Positions 33,353 to 46,739 of a stretch of DNA of 64,000 bases are shown here, piece by piece. The notes under the pieces are model-generated. The model made no database searches. It was not told where the DNA came from and saw only the letters and a program-made list of their open reading frames with translations. The DNA is from Cheilinus undulatus (taxonomy: Eukaryota; Chordata; Actinopteri; Labriformes; Labridae), in contig NC_054868.1 in the NCBI RefSeq assembly GCF_018320785.1, forward strand, positions 47,561,874 through 47,625,873. The letters are read 5' to 3'. Numbering within the stretch: position 1 is the first letter of the stretch; each line of letters starts with the position of its first letter. A program made the translations under genes and the position numbers.

Positions 33353-36300
33353 CAGAAACACCGGATGATAAATTGAACCCTCACAAAAGTATAAGTAACC
33401 CAGTCAACAAAAACATAACAGTAAATCAGTAAATGTTTGAAGAGGAGAAGAATGAAGTCTGCACTTATGTTATCTTTCCCTTTAGTAACTACTTTATTTA
33501 ACCAAGTTGAAGGCTCTTTACTAGAACCTAAAAAGCTAAATTCGTTGAGCATTTTGGCATTAAAAACAACAAATAACAACAACACTGATTCACAATTCAA
33601 GACACAATCACAAGAAATACATTAAAACAAGGCAAAACAAGCATCACTGATTAGAAACAAGTGATGCTAAAGTGTTTTTGAAGACATCCATTTCAAAATA
33701 ATACTTTAAAAAGTGCTACAGTGCTTTTGAAGCCATCCACTCTAAAATAATTCATACCATGAAGGTTAAAGTGCATCATCTTGTGCTAGTTTTGTTAAGA
33801 AGTGCTATAGTTGCAGGTACAAAAGTGTTACTGCAGTGTTTAGTTCTCCCTTTAGGAAGAAAAAGTCACAGCCAGAGTGAATTTGAAGTTTTTATTTCAA
33901 AGGATTAAAACAGTCATGGAGAACAGAGCTGCCCTTTATGTTGCAGCTGTGTACAATATAGATCTGACAGGTTGAATTGTGGGTCATTTATAAACTTTCT
34001 TGCTCACCTCATGACTTGGTTAAGGACTTTTTTTTCTTTTTAACTGACAGGACATATTTACAATATACTGTATTTTACATAATCATCAACCCTAATTCAA
34101 TTCTAGAGAAAACAGATAAACACATCATAGAAATTAACATGTTATCACAATCTCCCCTCTTCTTTATAGGCCAGTACTTACCAAAATATCTATTTTGTAC
34201 AGTTTCTTAAATCTAATTATGTTTTTGCAAATCCTTAGTTATGTATTTACTCTTCATTGTTATTCAAGCAGTGTTACAATTCCAAAAATATTGTCCTAAA
34301 CTGGAGCCTCCATTGTTCTAAAAATATATATGGAATATTCTTGGTTCAATAGTTTTGTAACAGAATGGTGGAAACTTTAGGATTTATGAGTAATATGGGG
34401 GGTAATAGGTTGGACTATATGCAGCAGGTTAAATGTGGCAGAGTTGTGTTGATGAATCTATAACAAATAAAAAAAAGAAGAAATTAACCTCAGGAGACAA
34501 CTGAGTGCCTCGGCAGGTTAGATGAGGTTAGACAGTATGATAAGGTGTGATCAGGTGGATTACTCACACAGAGGCAGGCAAAGACATACCAGAAACTCCC
34601 ACTGTCATACTTGAGTTAAGTTAAACAAACAAACTTTAACAAAACTGACAGTAGGTGGCAGGAGACACCATCTGAAGTAGACTAATGACTTATAGTCTGC
34701 TGATTCTTATAAACTGAAATAACCTTGAGGACAAGGTGAGGTGGCCATCAATGAAAAGCTCATATAATAAGGAACTGAAGAGTAGTAAATTTTACAAAAT
34801 AAAAAATACTACTAAAAATTAAAACAATAATAATAACAAATCACATGTAGCTAATATATTTGTAGAAAGTCAACAATGCAATATACGTAGTACCATATAG
34901 AACCATATAGTAAGCGCTTTTTCTAATATTACAACTGTTTTAGAAAACTTTTTAATTTTTATACAAATGCTGGTCATATGTCTGGACGCTTGCTGGCGTT
35001 AAGACAAAGTTTTACTTTTATTTTTCTGTTTTGGCCTCTACTGTTGTCTAAAGAACTAGTTTAATTAACAGCCAAATACACAGCTAGCTATTTGCTAACT
35101 TTTACTATCTGCTGTTTAGTGACGTCTTTTGTCCTAAGCAGTCTGAATCTGGTAGATTATAACATTTTGTTTATATTTTCAACGGGAGTGTAAGCAACAT
35201 CACAACATAATAACTGCATCTCATGCTATGTTAAGTCAAATATGTCTAGTCTTCTCTCAGCTTAGCTTAGCATAAGTTAGCTACCAGAAGCTTACTGTAG
35301 CTAAGCTTAGCGTCATATGGAACAGCTATTTTGTCCCTGTATGACAAAAATAATGTCCTTCCAGCCAGAGCTAGACAAAACGGAACCAAAATCATGTCAT
35401 TTTAGTCGAATTACGATTTTAGTTACGTCACTCTTCCTTGGCCTATTATCACACAGTCATTTTTTTAGAAACAGGCAGTTGCACAATGTCAGCGTTAACA
35501 TAAAAATGTTATAGAAATAATAATGTCATCTGTGAATTACAAGAAAAAGATTGATAATTTGGCTTTTACATTTCAAAAATACTTATTGTGGGCAATAAGC
35601 ATACTAGGGGGAAGCATAACACATTTTGTATTTGCATTAGATTAAGCTTGTTTTTATGTTGCCATCATATTATCCTGTGTTACAAATTAATGCCAAAATT
35701 ATGTTTTTATGTTCCAGCATTTTTTTGGAAAACTGCGCTGAAGGTGACCTAACACTACATTTTACCCCATAAAATGATATAATGCATATGTGGGTATTAT
35801 CTTTCTATTGATAAAACAGGTTAAAAAAATCAAAAATATAGAGAAAACATGATCATCAAGACAATATATTATAACATAATTTTAAATTTAAAAATTTTTT
35901 TTCTGTAAGATTATCTAAAATCTGATATGTATTGTTATGTTATTACTATCATGATATATTTATATATGTGTTGTAATAACAAAATGATGGAAACTTTTTT
36001 TGATGAACTAATGATAATGTACATTTATTCATAGTGGTTTAATCAGTTTTATAGATTTTGTTTTTCTTATCTTTGTGCACTGTAAACATGGTTAAATGTA
36101 ACACAGCGTTACAACTAACCCCCCTGTGAGAAGGTTTTCTTAAGCCTAACATAAGTTAGTTACATTTTTAAAACCAGTGTTGTGTTTTTGAGTACAAGAT
36201 GTTTAGGTTGGGTTGGATGACTTGTACGTTCAGCTCAGTATTTGAAAAACAAGTTTGCCACAAAAAAATTTACTTTCATGTGGTAAAAATACACTTTCTC

Positions 36301-39237
36301 CACCAAAACAAATCCAAAAATGTTAAAAATTGGCAAGTGATACCCTACTGGTGGTACGACCAAATAAATACCCTGAAATGTCTGTGTTAAATTTTATTCT
36401 GTGTTAGTTTGTTCCCTGCACACTCGTACCACTAGTGTTTATGACTGTAAATAACCCTTTTACTGAGCATTCTGCCTGCCATCTATTCCATCCATCACTT
36501 CCTAACTGATACTTGATGCTCTTAGAGCATCGCGGTCTGTATAGTTTTAAAGCATGAGTCTAGCCTGTTCTTATAAGTATGTAGCCAAAGCTGGAGCCAA
36601 AGGGTTTCCAAAGTTTGTCTCTGCTCCCAGTGGTTTAACCATCTAATCAATGCCCCATGTCATTTTAAATAAAAACAAATGTAAAAGGGAATACAATGGT
36701 AAGTTAAGCTTGTATGACTTTTTTGTTGTTTTAAATGTAAAGGTAAACATAGCAAAGCTAGTAGTCTACAAACTTGAAATATGTTTAGATATTAAGAAGT
36801 ATTATATTAAGTATTTCTCCCAAAATCAAGAACCTTAAAGTTACAAAAGAGATCTTAACCACCACCTGCCTTGGGCTGATATTTTGTCTCACAGACATGT
36901 AAAATAGCACTTCTGCTTTATCAAGTTCTCCACAAACCTTTTCTGTAATGGCAGTTTTATTGGCTAAATGGTGGCTTTGGTCTTGACAACTTCATCCAAA
37001 ATGTCACCCTTTATGATAAATGGATTACTTATATAATTCACTTTCGCAGCTCTTTGTGTGAATGCCAAACCAGTCTAACCAGATCGGTGCATGCTTTGTC
37101 ATGGTGTGTTCCAGTTTATGAGTGTTCATGCACATAAACACAAATACCAAAGCCTCAAATCTCTCCGTTTGTGTCCAGAATCTGGCACTGATATGTTTAC
37201 AGTCCATACTTTACAATAACTTCTTATTGCCCTCCATTAATTAGGCATTTCTGAAAATGTATCCTTTTTCCATCTGTGTCCAAACTGTTCATGCTCAACC
37301 CTTATTTTTGTTGTCTCCAATGACTGGTGTGGGTGTGGTGTCACCTTTGCCTGAGTTTCCCTGTCTAGTTGTTTCACATACATATGTAATCTCTATTAAT
37401 ATATCTTTAATGTAATTTGTTTATCTTCAAATGTATGACTGCTCTCTTGTACGCAGCATTATTTCAGTCCTAATTATTTTGCTGTACACAGAGCTGGCAG
37501 ACCAAGAGCAATGGGGAGGAGTAACCAAGCATGAATCATATGTAACCTTATACTTCTTGTCTCTGTCCCTCTCTTTTCTGGCCTTTTTTTTCACACAGGC
37601 AATCATGCTTAAAAAGCCGAGATATGATCACATAAACACTGACATTTGCATGACAATGAGAGCTTCTAAAGCAGAAGAGCCGGCCATGCCCTGCCTTCTT
37701 ATTTCAGCGCAGAGGAGTCAGCCTTCATCACATTTGTCGTCATCACAAGACAACACACCCTTCTGGAGTTTACTGCTGCACCTGTGTCTCAGGTGTCAAG
37801 GGAGAGAGAGTTAAACACCTACGATAAACAGCACCTAAAGGACTACAGATTGATTAGGTGAGTGATTCGGCTTTGATTTTTGTCATTTCTTTTTTAAACT
37901 TCTGGTCCTTGTGTACCCACACAACCCACAGGATTCTTTCACGTATTCAATCTGTGCTTTTCATTGATATAACTTTAAATATTTACCAACAATTAAGAGA
38001 TAAATAAGGAGCATTACATGTTTATTCATCTAAAAAGTAAGTAAAAAACAATGGTTTATGAATTCAAATAGACCCATAGTCAGCTAAATAAAAACAGTTA
38101 GTACAATCACATAATTTTTGTTGTGTGAGTGCGTACCTCTGACAACAACCTGCCTTTCAGGGATTTGAGCAGTAGGAATTAATGGCGGCTCATTAATCTG
38201 GGTTAGATTCCTGAGGTACTTAAAGAAGACGTGTATTTTTTTGACAGCAGTATTAATATTGTTCTATCAAATGTTCAGAACAACAGTTTTGGTTTAACTA
38301 TTGAAAATTAGCTGCTGTAGTAATGACTGGATTCTTGCTGCTGTTGATGCAGCTTGTTATTACTGTTGGGGTAATATTTTGTGAGGTACTTTGTGACCTT
38401 ACTCTCTGAAAGTTGCTATAACAAATAAGCTGTCTTCTTAGTGAAATTTTTTAAAAGTTAATATTTTTACAGCCCAAAAAATTACAGTTAATCACCACAC
38501 AGAAAAAGATCTATTAAGACAGTGTACAAAGGATATCAAAAGTCAAAGAGATTATTATTGCATGCAGTGTATTATATCGTAAACTGTTTTTCAAAATATA
38601 GTTATTTACATGTCAGTTAATTCAAACCAAGCAATCTGATGGGACAAGAAGCTCCTGTTAGCGCTACGCTGGGCGCCTTATTTAAAGAAATGCACTCAGT
38701 TTGTTTGATATGATTAGAAAATGTCTGGCTGGCTTATTTAATATTTAAAGGGGAAGAAATGGTGAAACGTAAGGAGAAGGAAAAATGACTCATAATGGGA
38801 AAACTATTCTGATAGAGAGAAATGTGAGTGATAGATAATAGCAGCTCAGGATTGGATTACGTCCCTGCTAAACCACCATTCACATATCCAGCCACTGTTG
38901 CCTTGTGTTTGAACTGTGGCTGAATAATTTGGGAAAATAATCGAATCACCATTTTTTCTCTGAATATGTGATTGCACTCTAATCTGTGGTGATTTTTTAA
39001 ATTCCTAATCTTATGAACGTTTCAACAAACACAAGATACAGATCATTATGATATTATAGCTGCCACAATATTAGATATATTACATTTTGGGCAAAGAATT
39101 TAGAAAAATGATGTGGCTGTGATCATTTTGACTCATATTGCAACTTTGATATGAATAAGGGAAGGATCAATTTTAGGTCAGTCTCATTTTGGTTAAGAAA
39201 AACATCTATAAAAACACACAAAAGAAATTACTTTTAT
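33353..39237. other. Gene-free AT-rich region
   Basis: No exon with recognisable protein or consistent phase was found. Short open frames look random. A possible spliced segment with an acceptor (cacacag) at about 37600 and a donor (attag followed by gtgagt) at 37859 could be a 5' UTR exon of the plus-strand gene starting at 49863, but nothing proves it. Repeats of agcttagc occur at 35260-35310. Confidence 0.45.
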
Positions 39238-40203
39238 AAAGGTCACATATTATGAAAAAATACACTTTTTCAAACAAAAATATGTGCGCCTGGCCTGTCC
39301 ACAAATCCCAGTTGACCCTCCCGGCTTGGAAGAAAGTCCCGTCTTCCTCTCAGGAGAACCACATTCATTAAGCCACATGCTGCTCGTCTTTTAACAGGTA
39401 CACGTAAGCATGAACACGTCACCCCGATCCTGGCGTCCCTCCACTGGCTCCCTGTTCATTTTAGAATTCATTTAAAAATTCTATTGTTTGTTTTTAATCT
39501 TTGAATGGATCAGCACCCCAGTACATTTCTGACCTCTTAAATGTCTACACCCCCAATGGTCCTTGAGGTCTGCTGATCAGCTCTACCTAGTCGTCCCAAA
39601 AACCCGGTTAAAAACAGGAGGTGATCAAGCCTTCTGTGGGGTGGCTGCAAAATTGTGGAGCAAATTGCTACTCAAAATCAAAATGTACCCCACCCTACTG
39701 ACTTTTAAACCACGTCTTAAAACTAATTTTCATTCTTTGGCTTTTAATTTAACATGAGAGTTGTGTGATCTCTGTCCTTTAGTGTCTTTTATGGTCCTAA
39801 TCCCTTTTTTTTTCATGTTTTTTATATGTTTTTATTTCATTTGAAAGGTTTTTATAATGTTCTTGCCTGCTTTTATTTCTTTCCTGTTCTGCTGTGTTTG
39901 TGATCTATTTCTGTTTTGACTGTGCAGCACTTTGGTAAACTTGAATATTTTTTAAAATGTGCTATATAACTAAAGTGGATTGGATTGGATTGGAATGGAT
40001 TTCCTGAGAGGGGCAGAGTCAGTCAGCTCATTAACATTTAAAGCTGCAGACACAGAACCAGCTTGTTCTGAGCAGAGCTGAAACTGAGCGTTTTTTTTAG
40101 ACATGCAAAAATCCAATACTGGAGTGTTTTTTCAGCAACAACCTGGGGACCTCTGAGAACAATATAAACTTGTCTTAAAGGGGCAACACATGTGACCTTT
40201 AAA
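39238..40203. mobile_element. AAAGGTCACATAT MITE, copy B, split by a LINE
   Basis: The left end ataaaggtcacatatt and right end cacatgtgacctttaa are inverted versions of each other. Internal blocks match copy A in ears2. The MITE is interrupted after cattaagccaca and resumes at atttcctgagagggg. Confidence 0.72.
39378..39999 (+). mobile_element. L2/Maui-like LINE, 5'-truncated
   Basis: Broken frames resemble the end of a fish L2-type reverse transcriptase (HVTPILASLHWLPVHFRIHF, then ISDLL and LVVPKTRLKTGG), followed by gcagcactttggtaaac, atgtgctatataa and the GATTGG tandem tail that ends this LINE group. Stops and frame changes show it is dead. It lies inside MITE copy B. Confidence 0.85.
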
Positions 40204-41051
40204 CTATTCTGAAAAGATAGACACTTGAATGTTTGCATGATGTGCAGAGCTTGTTGGCTCTGCTGCAAAAAAGTTCATAACTGGTATTTTAGCACACTTT
40301 TCAGGTTAAAGAAATTTTGCACATTTTGCGATTTGAAAATTGCTGGAGGCCATATATGCGGTTTGATAGAAGTTTCGATTAACAGCCCAGCCTTAATATG
40401 AACTGAGTTATTGTGCTCCATGAGTTTAAAAACTATAAAACTGTGAAAACTCATCAGGTTTTTTGAAGTGGAGGGATGCAAGGTTTGTGAATTCACAGGC
40501 GAGAGAACAGCCACAGCACAGCTTTACTCTGGATATTTAGCTGCCTAAACCAGACAAAACACAAAGCTTTAATATTTGGGTTTGTAGTCTACAACTCTAT
40601 TAAAAATATAAAAACAATCTGTATAGGTCCTCAGAGAGGAAAAGTAGTGATGCAGCAGCACCCATAGACTGTCTAATGTATCCTCGTCCTTTAAACTCAT
40701 TTTGAAAAAATGGGGGGGAAACATATCTGATCCTAAGTTTAACCCAGCTTAGTAATGTGCTCTGCGTTGGCTCTCTGCTATGCAGAAGTACTGCCATACT
40801 ATGTTCACTTTTGCCTTTTTCAGCCAAACAAAATGGATTTTGTATGATCCTTGAAGATGGTGCTATCAGTTTAACATTGTATGTGGCTTCTACCTTTGCT
40901 TAGATTTTAAAAAATTTAAGTCACCTCCCTTCAGTGAGGACTCATGGATACTTTTTTTTCCTACAACTATTGTGGAAGTTATTAAACATCATCCGTACTG
41001 TTCTCTGCTTCAATATAAACAACATCACAGTAAGTTTTGGATGTTGTACTG

Positions 41052-41822
41052 CAGAGGTCATCAAGTACATTTACACAAGGGCCAGATTTAGTCTTGGCAG
41101 AAACTCTGGGGGCCGGATTTTCAAATTCTGACAAAAATTATATTTAAAAATTTTGCCACTTCTAAACCAATTTTCACCACTCTTAACCCCCTTTTTTTTT
41201 GCAACTTTCTTGCTAATTATTGCCCCTGTGTGCTACTCATTAGCACCTTTCCACTACTTTGGCTATATGTCTGCCACTTTTTGATACTTCAACCCAATTT
41301 TTGCAACTCTTTAACCCCTTTTTAACCACTATTCCTGCACTTGTTATCCCCTTTGTGCCACTCTTTTATCAAATTTTGGAACTTATCTTGTGTTTTTGCC
41401 AGTTTTTTACCTATTTTCTTGACATGTTTGCACTTCTTGTTAATTTTAACCCGTCTTTGATACCTCTTTTTCCCCACTGCAACCTATTTTGCCACTTATC
41501 ACCCATTTTTTACCACTCTCTCTAACCCCTCTTCACCACTTTATCTGTAAATTTTTGCAACATTTCTGCCAACTTTAACCCCTTTTAAAACCTATTTACT
41601 AATCATGGCTGGCAGGTAAATGTATATAAAGAGCGATCACCCATTAAGTCATTCTAAAACTATTTCAATATCAATTGTTTTGGGGGCAGATTTAACAACT
41701 GCTGACATTTAAGGCCAACTACATCTTCTTTTTCTCCTTTTCTGAATTTTATGATCTTCTAGGGGCCGAACAGGAAGCTTTGGGGGGCCTGATATGGCCC
41801 CCGAGCCGCCAGTTGATTATAG
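41052..41822. mobile_element. MITE with internal TTTGCCAC minisatellite
   Basis: The left part (gaggtcatcaag, agggccag, gggggccgg) and right part (aggggccgaacagg, gggccnn, cgccagttgatt) are loosely inverted. Between them, 41140-41620 consists of degenerate repeats of a T-rich unit such as tttttgccac and ttaacccc. No coding content. Confidence 0.55.
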
Positions 41823-41984
41823 ATGTTGTACTGGATATCATCACTGCTCTGATTAACTTTGCTTTTGCCCTCCAGCTTTGTACCTACGTCCAAATCGCAG
41901 CAGTGTTGATATTCAGCACAGCATCACTTCCTCTCATATGGTGGTGTTTGAGTTTATTATTTTCTTAGGTTCATTTATGCCCTT

Positions 41985-42321
41985 GGCTCCCAACCTGGGG
42001 TCCAGGACCCCCTTAGGGGGGCACCAGAGACCTCAGGGGGTGAGGCTCTGTCTGCCCTGGGGTTGCTGAAATTAGATTTGCACATGTTTACAGGAATTAT
42101 GGTAAAACACTTTACACTAAATAATTTATACAGTGGTTTTTGGGTTCAATAATTTGTGTTTATGGCTACTTTGTTTGGATTTACACACAAAAAACAAAAA
42201 AAAAAATTAAATTGATGTGGATTTTGGCCCCAAAGTAGCTTTTTTTGTGTCAGTCCTGGGGGTGCTCAAGTTTTCTTAGATACAAGTAAGGGGGGCTCAA
42301 AGGAAAACAGGTTGGGAGCTA
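41985..42321. mobile_element. Palindromic MITE, GGCTCCCAACCTG ends
   Basis: Left ggctcccaacctgggg and right acaggttgggagc are inverted repeats about 320 bp apart, followed and preceded by ggaccccc/gggggc stretches. The ends resemble a hAT-type family (usually GTTCCCAACCTGGGG). Confidence 0.6.
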
Positions 42322-44035
42322 ACGATTTATGTGACCACATACATTTAGTATTTAAGCCTGAGGATATCAAAAATATCTTGACGTCTTAATTTGTGGTTTA
42401 TAAGATGTAAAAGAACAGTCTTTTTCCACATAAAGTAAAACTACTGATGTCAAATATCTAACTGTAATTTCATATAAGGTGAAATATTTCCTCTAAAATA
42501 TAGAGAAAAATTAAGATAAAACTGGAATCAAATGGAAACAAAGTACTATACAATAGAAAAAAGTGGATTCACCACACACAAGAGGGCTGAATTTTTAAAA
42601 AATAATCAACCTGAAGATTAAATGAAAAGATGCACATCAGTCCTCTTTTGTTCAGTGAATCCACTTTTTTTCTTTAATGTGTTTTTGCTACCTGAACCAA
42701 GTTATGAGGACTGGCTGTGCTGAAGGGCTTATGTTTATATGGATAGCACAGAACTAAACCTTTATACAAAAGCCTGAAGCAGAAGTTTTTATCCAAACAT
42801 GGAACTTTCTCATACTACTCTCTGGTTGCTCAATCAAGATCTGGGCATGTTCCTGTTATCTCAGGATGACAATAATTCTCACAAGATAAAAACTCCTTGA
42901 TATCACAGTAAACAACTGAAATTACATAATTATTACCAGAAAACCAGTGTAACCTTTCTTAAATTAATTAAAAGAAAAACTAAATGTACTTATTAACAAG
43001 GGAAAAGAATTAAACATGATATATCGATCATGTCCTTTTGGGGATTCTGTATCTTAGTATGGTAACAGGTAATTTCTCTCCTTGCTAGATTACTCTCTGG
43101 TTTATTCCCAATTTTTTATTCTTAAACTGAGTCTTTGAGGTTAAACCAAAATTAGCTTTAGTCCTTCACAGGCAAATCAACACATGGTAACCTGATATAA
43201 CACAGAAATTAAATCCAGTGGTTTAAACAAACGTATGTATGTTTTTCTTGAGCTGTTTTCTCAGAAGTGTTTTAGTTAGTTTAACAAATGACTTCAGCCT
43301 ACACTCCTTACTTCCCTTTCATTCTCTTCATTCTCTTATCAACACAGGTGCGCACCTGCACCTCTCCTCTCTCTTGTCACACCCCACCACATATGTGGCG
43401 CTGTTTTTGTGTTTGTGCTGACAGTATTTATGAGCATTATGACATTACCTCTGCTGGAAATGTTTCACTTGGCATTCTGTTGTTAATTTTGGCAGCTATT
43501 TCTTATTTAGTTGGTCAATGTAAGCCTCTATAGTTTCAGTTCAGTTTTAGCCTGTAGAAAGTCCTGACATTTTAGTCTTCAGTTTTAGTCAGGGCATTTA
43601 TTTTCTGTGAGCAAATTTAATCTGGCACAATGTAAAATTCATAAAAATGTAAAACATTCATATAAATACACTACCTATATTTTAAATGGTTAAAAAACTG
43701 ATGAAAACATTTCTTAAATGCACAGTGGAGGGATATCATTTAGACAGTCAAGCACCAACATTTCAGTCTAGTTTTAGTCTCCATGACAAAAACTAAAAAT
43801 ACTTTTTGTGTAGTTTTAGCTATTCTTAGTCTGGTCTATCTTGTGGAGGTAGATGACTTCCAGTTTTAGTCGTAATTTAAGCCAATAAAATAAACACTGG
43901 ATATAACACCAGGGGATCCACGCTTGTTTATGGTCAACTTCCATTAACAGACAATAATTAATTAATAATAATAATAACAACTAGATCAAAATTGCAATTT
44001 CAGCTGAAACTGCGTGAGGATGCTGAGAGCTGAAT
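42322..44035. other. Gene-free region
   Basis: AT-rich sequence, no supportable exon. Phrases such as tagttttagtc and ttcagttttagtc recur at 43530-43870 and suggest an old, decayed repeat. Confidence 0.4.
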
Positions 44036-44330
44036 TGTGGAAGAACTGCTGAAAATAGCCAAAAGCACAAAAATAGCTGAAAATAGCATTAAATGGCATA
44101 AAAGTAGCTGAAAATGGCATTCAATAGCTCAGAAAAGGATAAAAATAGCTGAAAGTAGCCCCCAAAAAAGCTGAAAATAGCCTAGAAATAGCTGAAAGTA
44201 GCCTTTAAATAGCTGAAAATAGCATTAAAAATAGCTGATTTTAGCCTAAAAGTAGCTGAAAATTGTATTAAATGGCTGAAAAAGCATAGAAATAACTGAA
44301 AATAGCATGAAAATGGCCACATTTCAAAAA
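44036..44330 (+). repeat. Minisatellite of a 20-22 bp GCTGAAAATAGC unit
   Basis: More than ten imperfect copies of a unit like gctgaaaatagcattaaaa in tandem, with variants such as gctgaaagtagcc. The flanks (cagctgaaactgcgtgagga; aatggccacatttc) suggest it belongs inside a longer repeat reaching about 43990-44480. A reversed relative is at 58770-58850. Confidence 0.8.
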
Positions 44331-44778
44331 TTATAAAAGTTAGAAATGAGAAAAATGATAGCAATTGAATGACAAGAAACTTTTTAATTTTTTTCAAGTT
44401 TAAACGGTGTCGATACGACAAAGTATGAAGGAGGAGACAGCTGGCGCGGAGGAAGAATAATAAACAAAATGGCCGATGCGATTATCAACAGTGTGGTTAA
44501 GAAGCTTCAATTTAAATATGAGACATTGAAACTCAACCATTGAATTTATTAGAGGATGTAGATTTCTCTCTCTTTCTTCCCTTTCTTTCTCATACAAGCT
44601 CATGTTGTGGATTGTGTTATTATCACAAAAAAGTCAGCAGTTATTCACTATATGGACAAATACACATATCTGAAGAAATGGCCTTGATGTGTTAATAAAG
44701 TTACCTAGCACCTTTTATCTGTGCTGAAAGAAAAAGAATGTTTGAGAGGAATGGCTAAATGATGTCTTGATAAACAAA

Positions 44779-45782
44779 CACTATATGGACAAAAGCATTT
44801 GGTCACACCTGCTAATTATTGAATTGAACTCAGCCATGAAGCAGAAGACCACATAAACTCACAAAGTGAAACAAACACCTGCTTAGGTGCGTTAAAGTCA
44901 CAAACACTCAGCTGATTCCATAGCTGAAAAGTTCTAATCTTCACTGGCATTATTGTAAGAACAGAAACTGCAGCAGGGGCTTCATGAATGGGTTTTCATG
45001 GCCGAGCAGCTGCATGCAAGCCTCACATCACCAAGTCCAATGCCAAGCGTTGGATGGTGTGGTGAAAAGTGCATATACACTGGACTGTGGAGCAGTGGAA
45101 ACCTGTTCTGTGGAGTGACAAATCATGCCTCTCTGTTTGGCAGACAGATGAGTGAGTCAGGTTTGGTGAATGCCTAGATAACATTACCTGTCTGACTGCA
45201 TTGTGCCAACTGTGAAGTTTGGTGTCAGAGGGATAATGATATGGGGCTGTTTTTCAGTGTTTGGTCCAGGCCCCTTATCTCTAATGAAGGCCAATCTTAA
45301 TGCTTCAGCATGCCAAAACATTTTGGACAGTGCTATGCTTCCAACTTTGTGACAACAGTTTGGTGGAAGGCCCTTTTCTATTCCAACATGACTATACCCC
45401 AGTGCACAAAGCAAGGACTATAAAGACATGGTTTGATGAGTTCAATGTGGAAGGACTTGACTGGCCCGCACAGAACCCTGACCCCTGACCTCAACCCTGT
45501 TGAGCACCTTTGGGATGAACTGGAATGGAGATTTCAAAATAGGCCTTCTTGTCCAGCTTAAGTGCCTGACCTCATGAATGCTCTACAGAATGCATGGGCA
45601 CAAATTCCCGCAAAACACTCAAAAATCTTGTGGAAAGCCTTCCAAGAAGAGTGGAAGCTGTTGTAGCTGCAAAGGTGTGAGTGTGGGGGGGCAACCCCAT
45701 ATTAAAGTGCATATATTTGAATGAAATGCCATTACAATCACTGTTGGATATCATGCAGCTGAATACTTTTGTCCATATAATG
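44779..45782 (+). pseudogene. Tc1-like transposon with dead transposase
   Basis: About 1.0 kb bounded by inverted ends (cactatatggacaaaagc; right end gtccatataatg), with TA at the right junction and AA at the left. The interior retains transposase pieces: [15 protein letters not shown], the catalytic-aspartate region FQHDYTPVHKARTIKTWFDE, then LWDELEWRFQNRPSCPA. Several stops and frameshifts disable it. A second copy of the left end lies at 44646-44670, 133 bp upstream. Confidence 0.85.
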
Positions 45783-45789
45783 TAGTTGA

Positions 45790-46730
45790 GATGTTGTGAA
45801 TATATGTGGGAAGTGCTCATTCATTTTCAGGGAGAACTTATAGATGGAAATAAGCTTTGTGTGTGTTCGGACATGTGACGCTCTTTAACCAGCCTTATTG
45901 TACAAACATTTTCACTCCGCTTCAGCTTTTGAAAGTGTGAGTGAGTCACAAAGAATCTGAAGAGTTTGTCTTTCACCTGTCAGAGATACAAAGTGTATAG
46001 ATGGCCAACAATCCTAAGCAAACACTTTGACAGTGTGCTCTAACACAAAGACACATGTTGCAAAATACAGCTCTGAGCCCAGAGAAACTAATGAGTATGC
46101 TTATATGTGACTGTATTCATTATTAGGCAGTCACAATGTGGTACCAAACTATTTTAATGATTAAAAACAGCTCTAAGACTAACCATTAAACTTATGTATT
46201 TAAAAAAATGTTGATTGTTATGGTGGGCTAATGAGTAGGTAGTTCCTCTGAGTAACAACCCCCCTGAGAATCATTAGCTGACTCTAATATGTTGCTAAGT
46301 TTTCAAGATCCTTGTTTTGACATGCAGTATGTTGCTGCAAATGTTGCTAAAAGTCCACTGTACTCTGTATGCCCCGTACCCAACAATATAGAACTGAAGT
46401 AAGTGACTCAAGAAGGCTTTAGTTTAGTACATTACAACTGCCTTTCACAGCATTAATGTTAAATCATTTTATCTTTTAAGCACAATGCTAGCTAGCTTGC
46501 TAGAGTTCATTATTTTGAGTAATGAACCACTTTAGCACATTAAAATTCAGCTGCGATAAACTGTTTATTACATGTTTTGGATTTAATTTGCATGATTAGA
46601 AATAAAAACATTAGTTGTGGATGCTGGCTGCTTCCTGAACATCCAACAACACAAAACTGGATAAAGTGAATAAAATTTGTCTTATGGAAAGAATCAACTT
46701 TTTAAAAATGATTTACGACTTTTTATGCCT
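45790..46730. other. Gene-free region
   Basis: No exon, RNA gene or defined element was recognised. Confidence 0.4.
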
Positions 46731-46739
46731 CCTTTTATG

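Noticed and set aside
33145-33600. 151-codon minus-strand open frame upstream of EARS2
   Set aside because: It has no domain and runs through the probable promoter and AT-rich DNA. It cannot be joined in phase to EARS2 exon 1, which has its own ATG and presequence.
37431-37814. 127-codon plus-strand open frame
   Set aside because: Composition is unremarkable, no domain is seen, and it crosses a plausible splice acceptor. At most, part may be a 5' UTR exon.
44400-44603. Open frames with CpG near 44400-44480 (gtgtcgatacgac, ggcgcggagg)
   Set aside because: They appear to belong to the same repeat as the adjacent minisatellite. No splice sites or domain support a gene.
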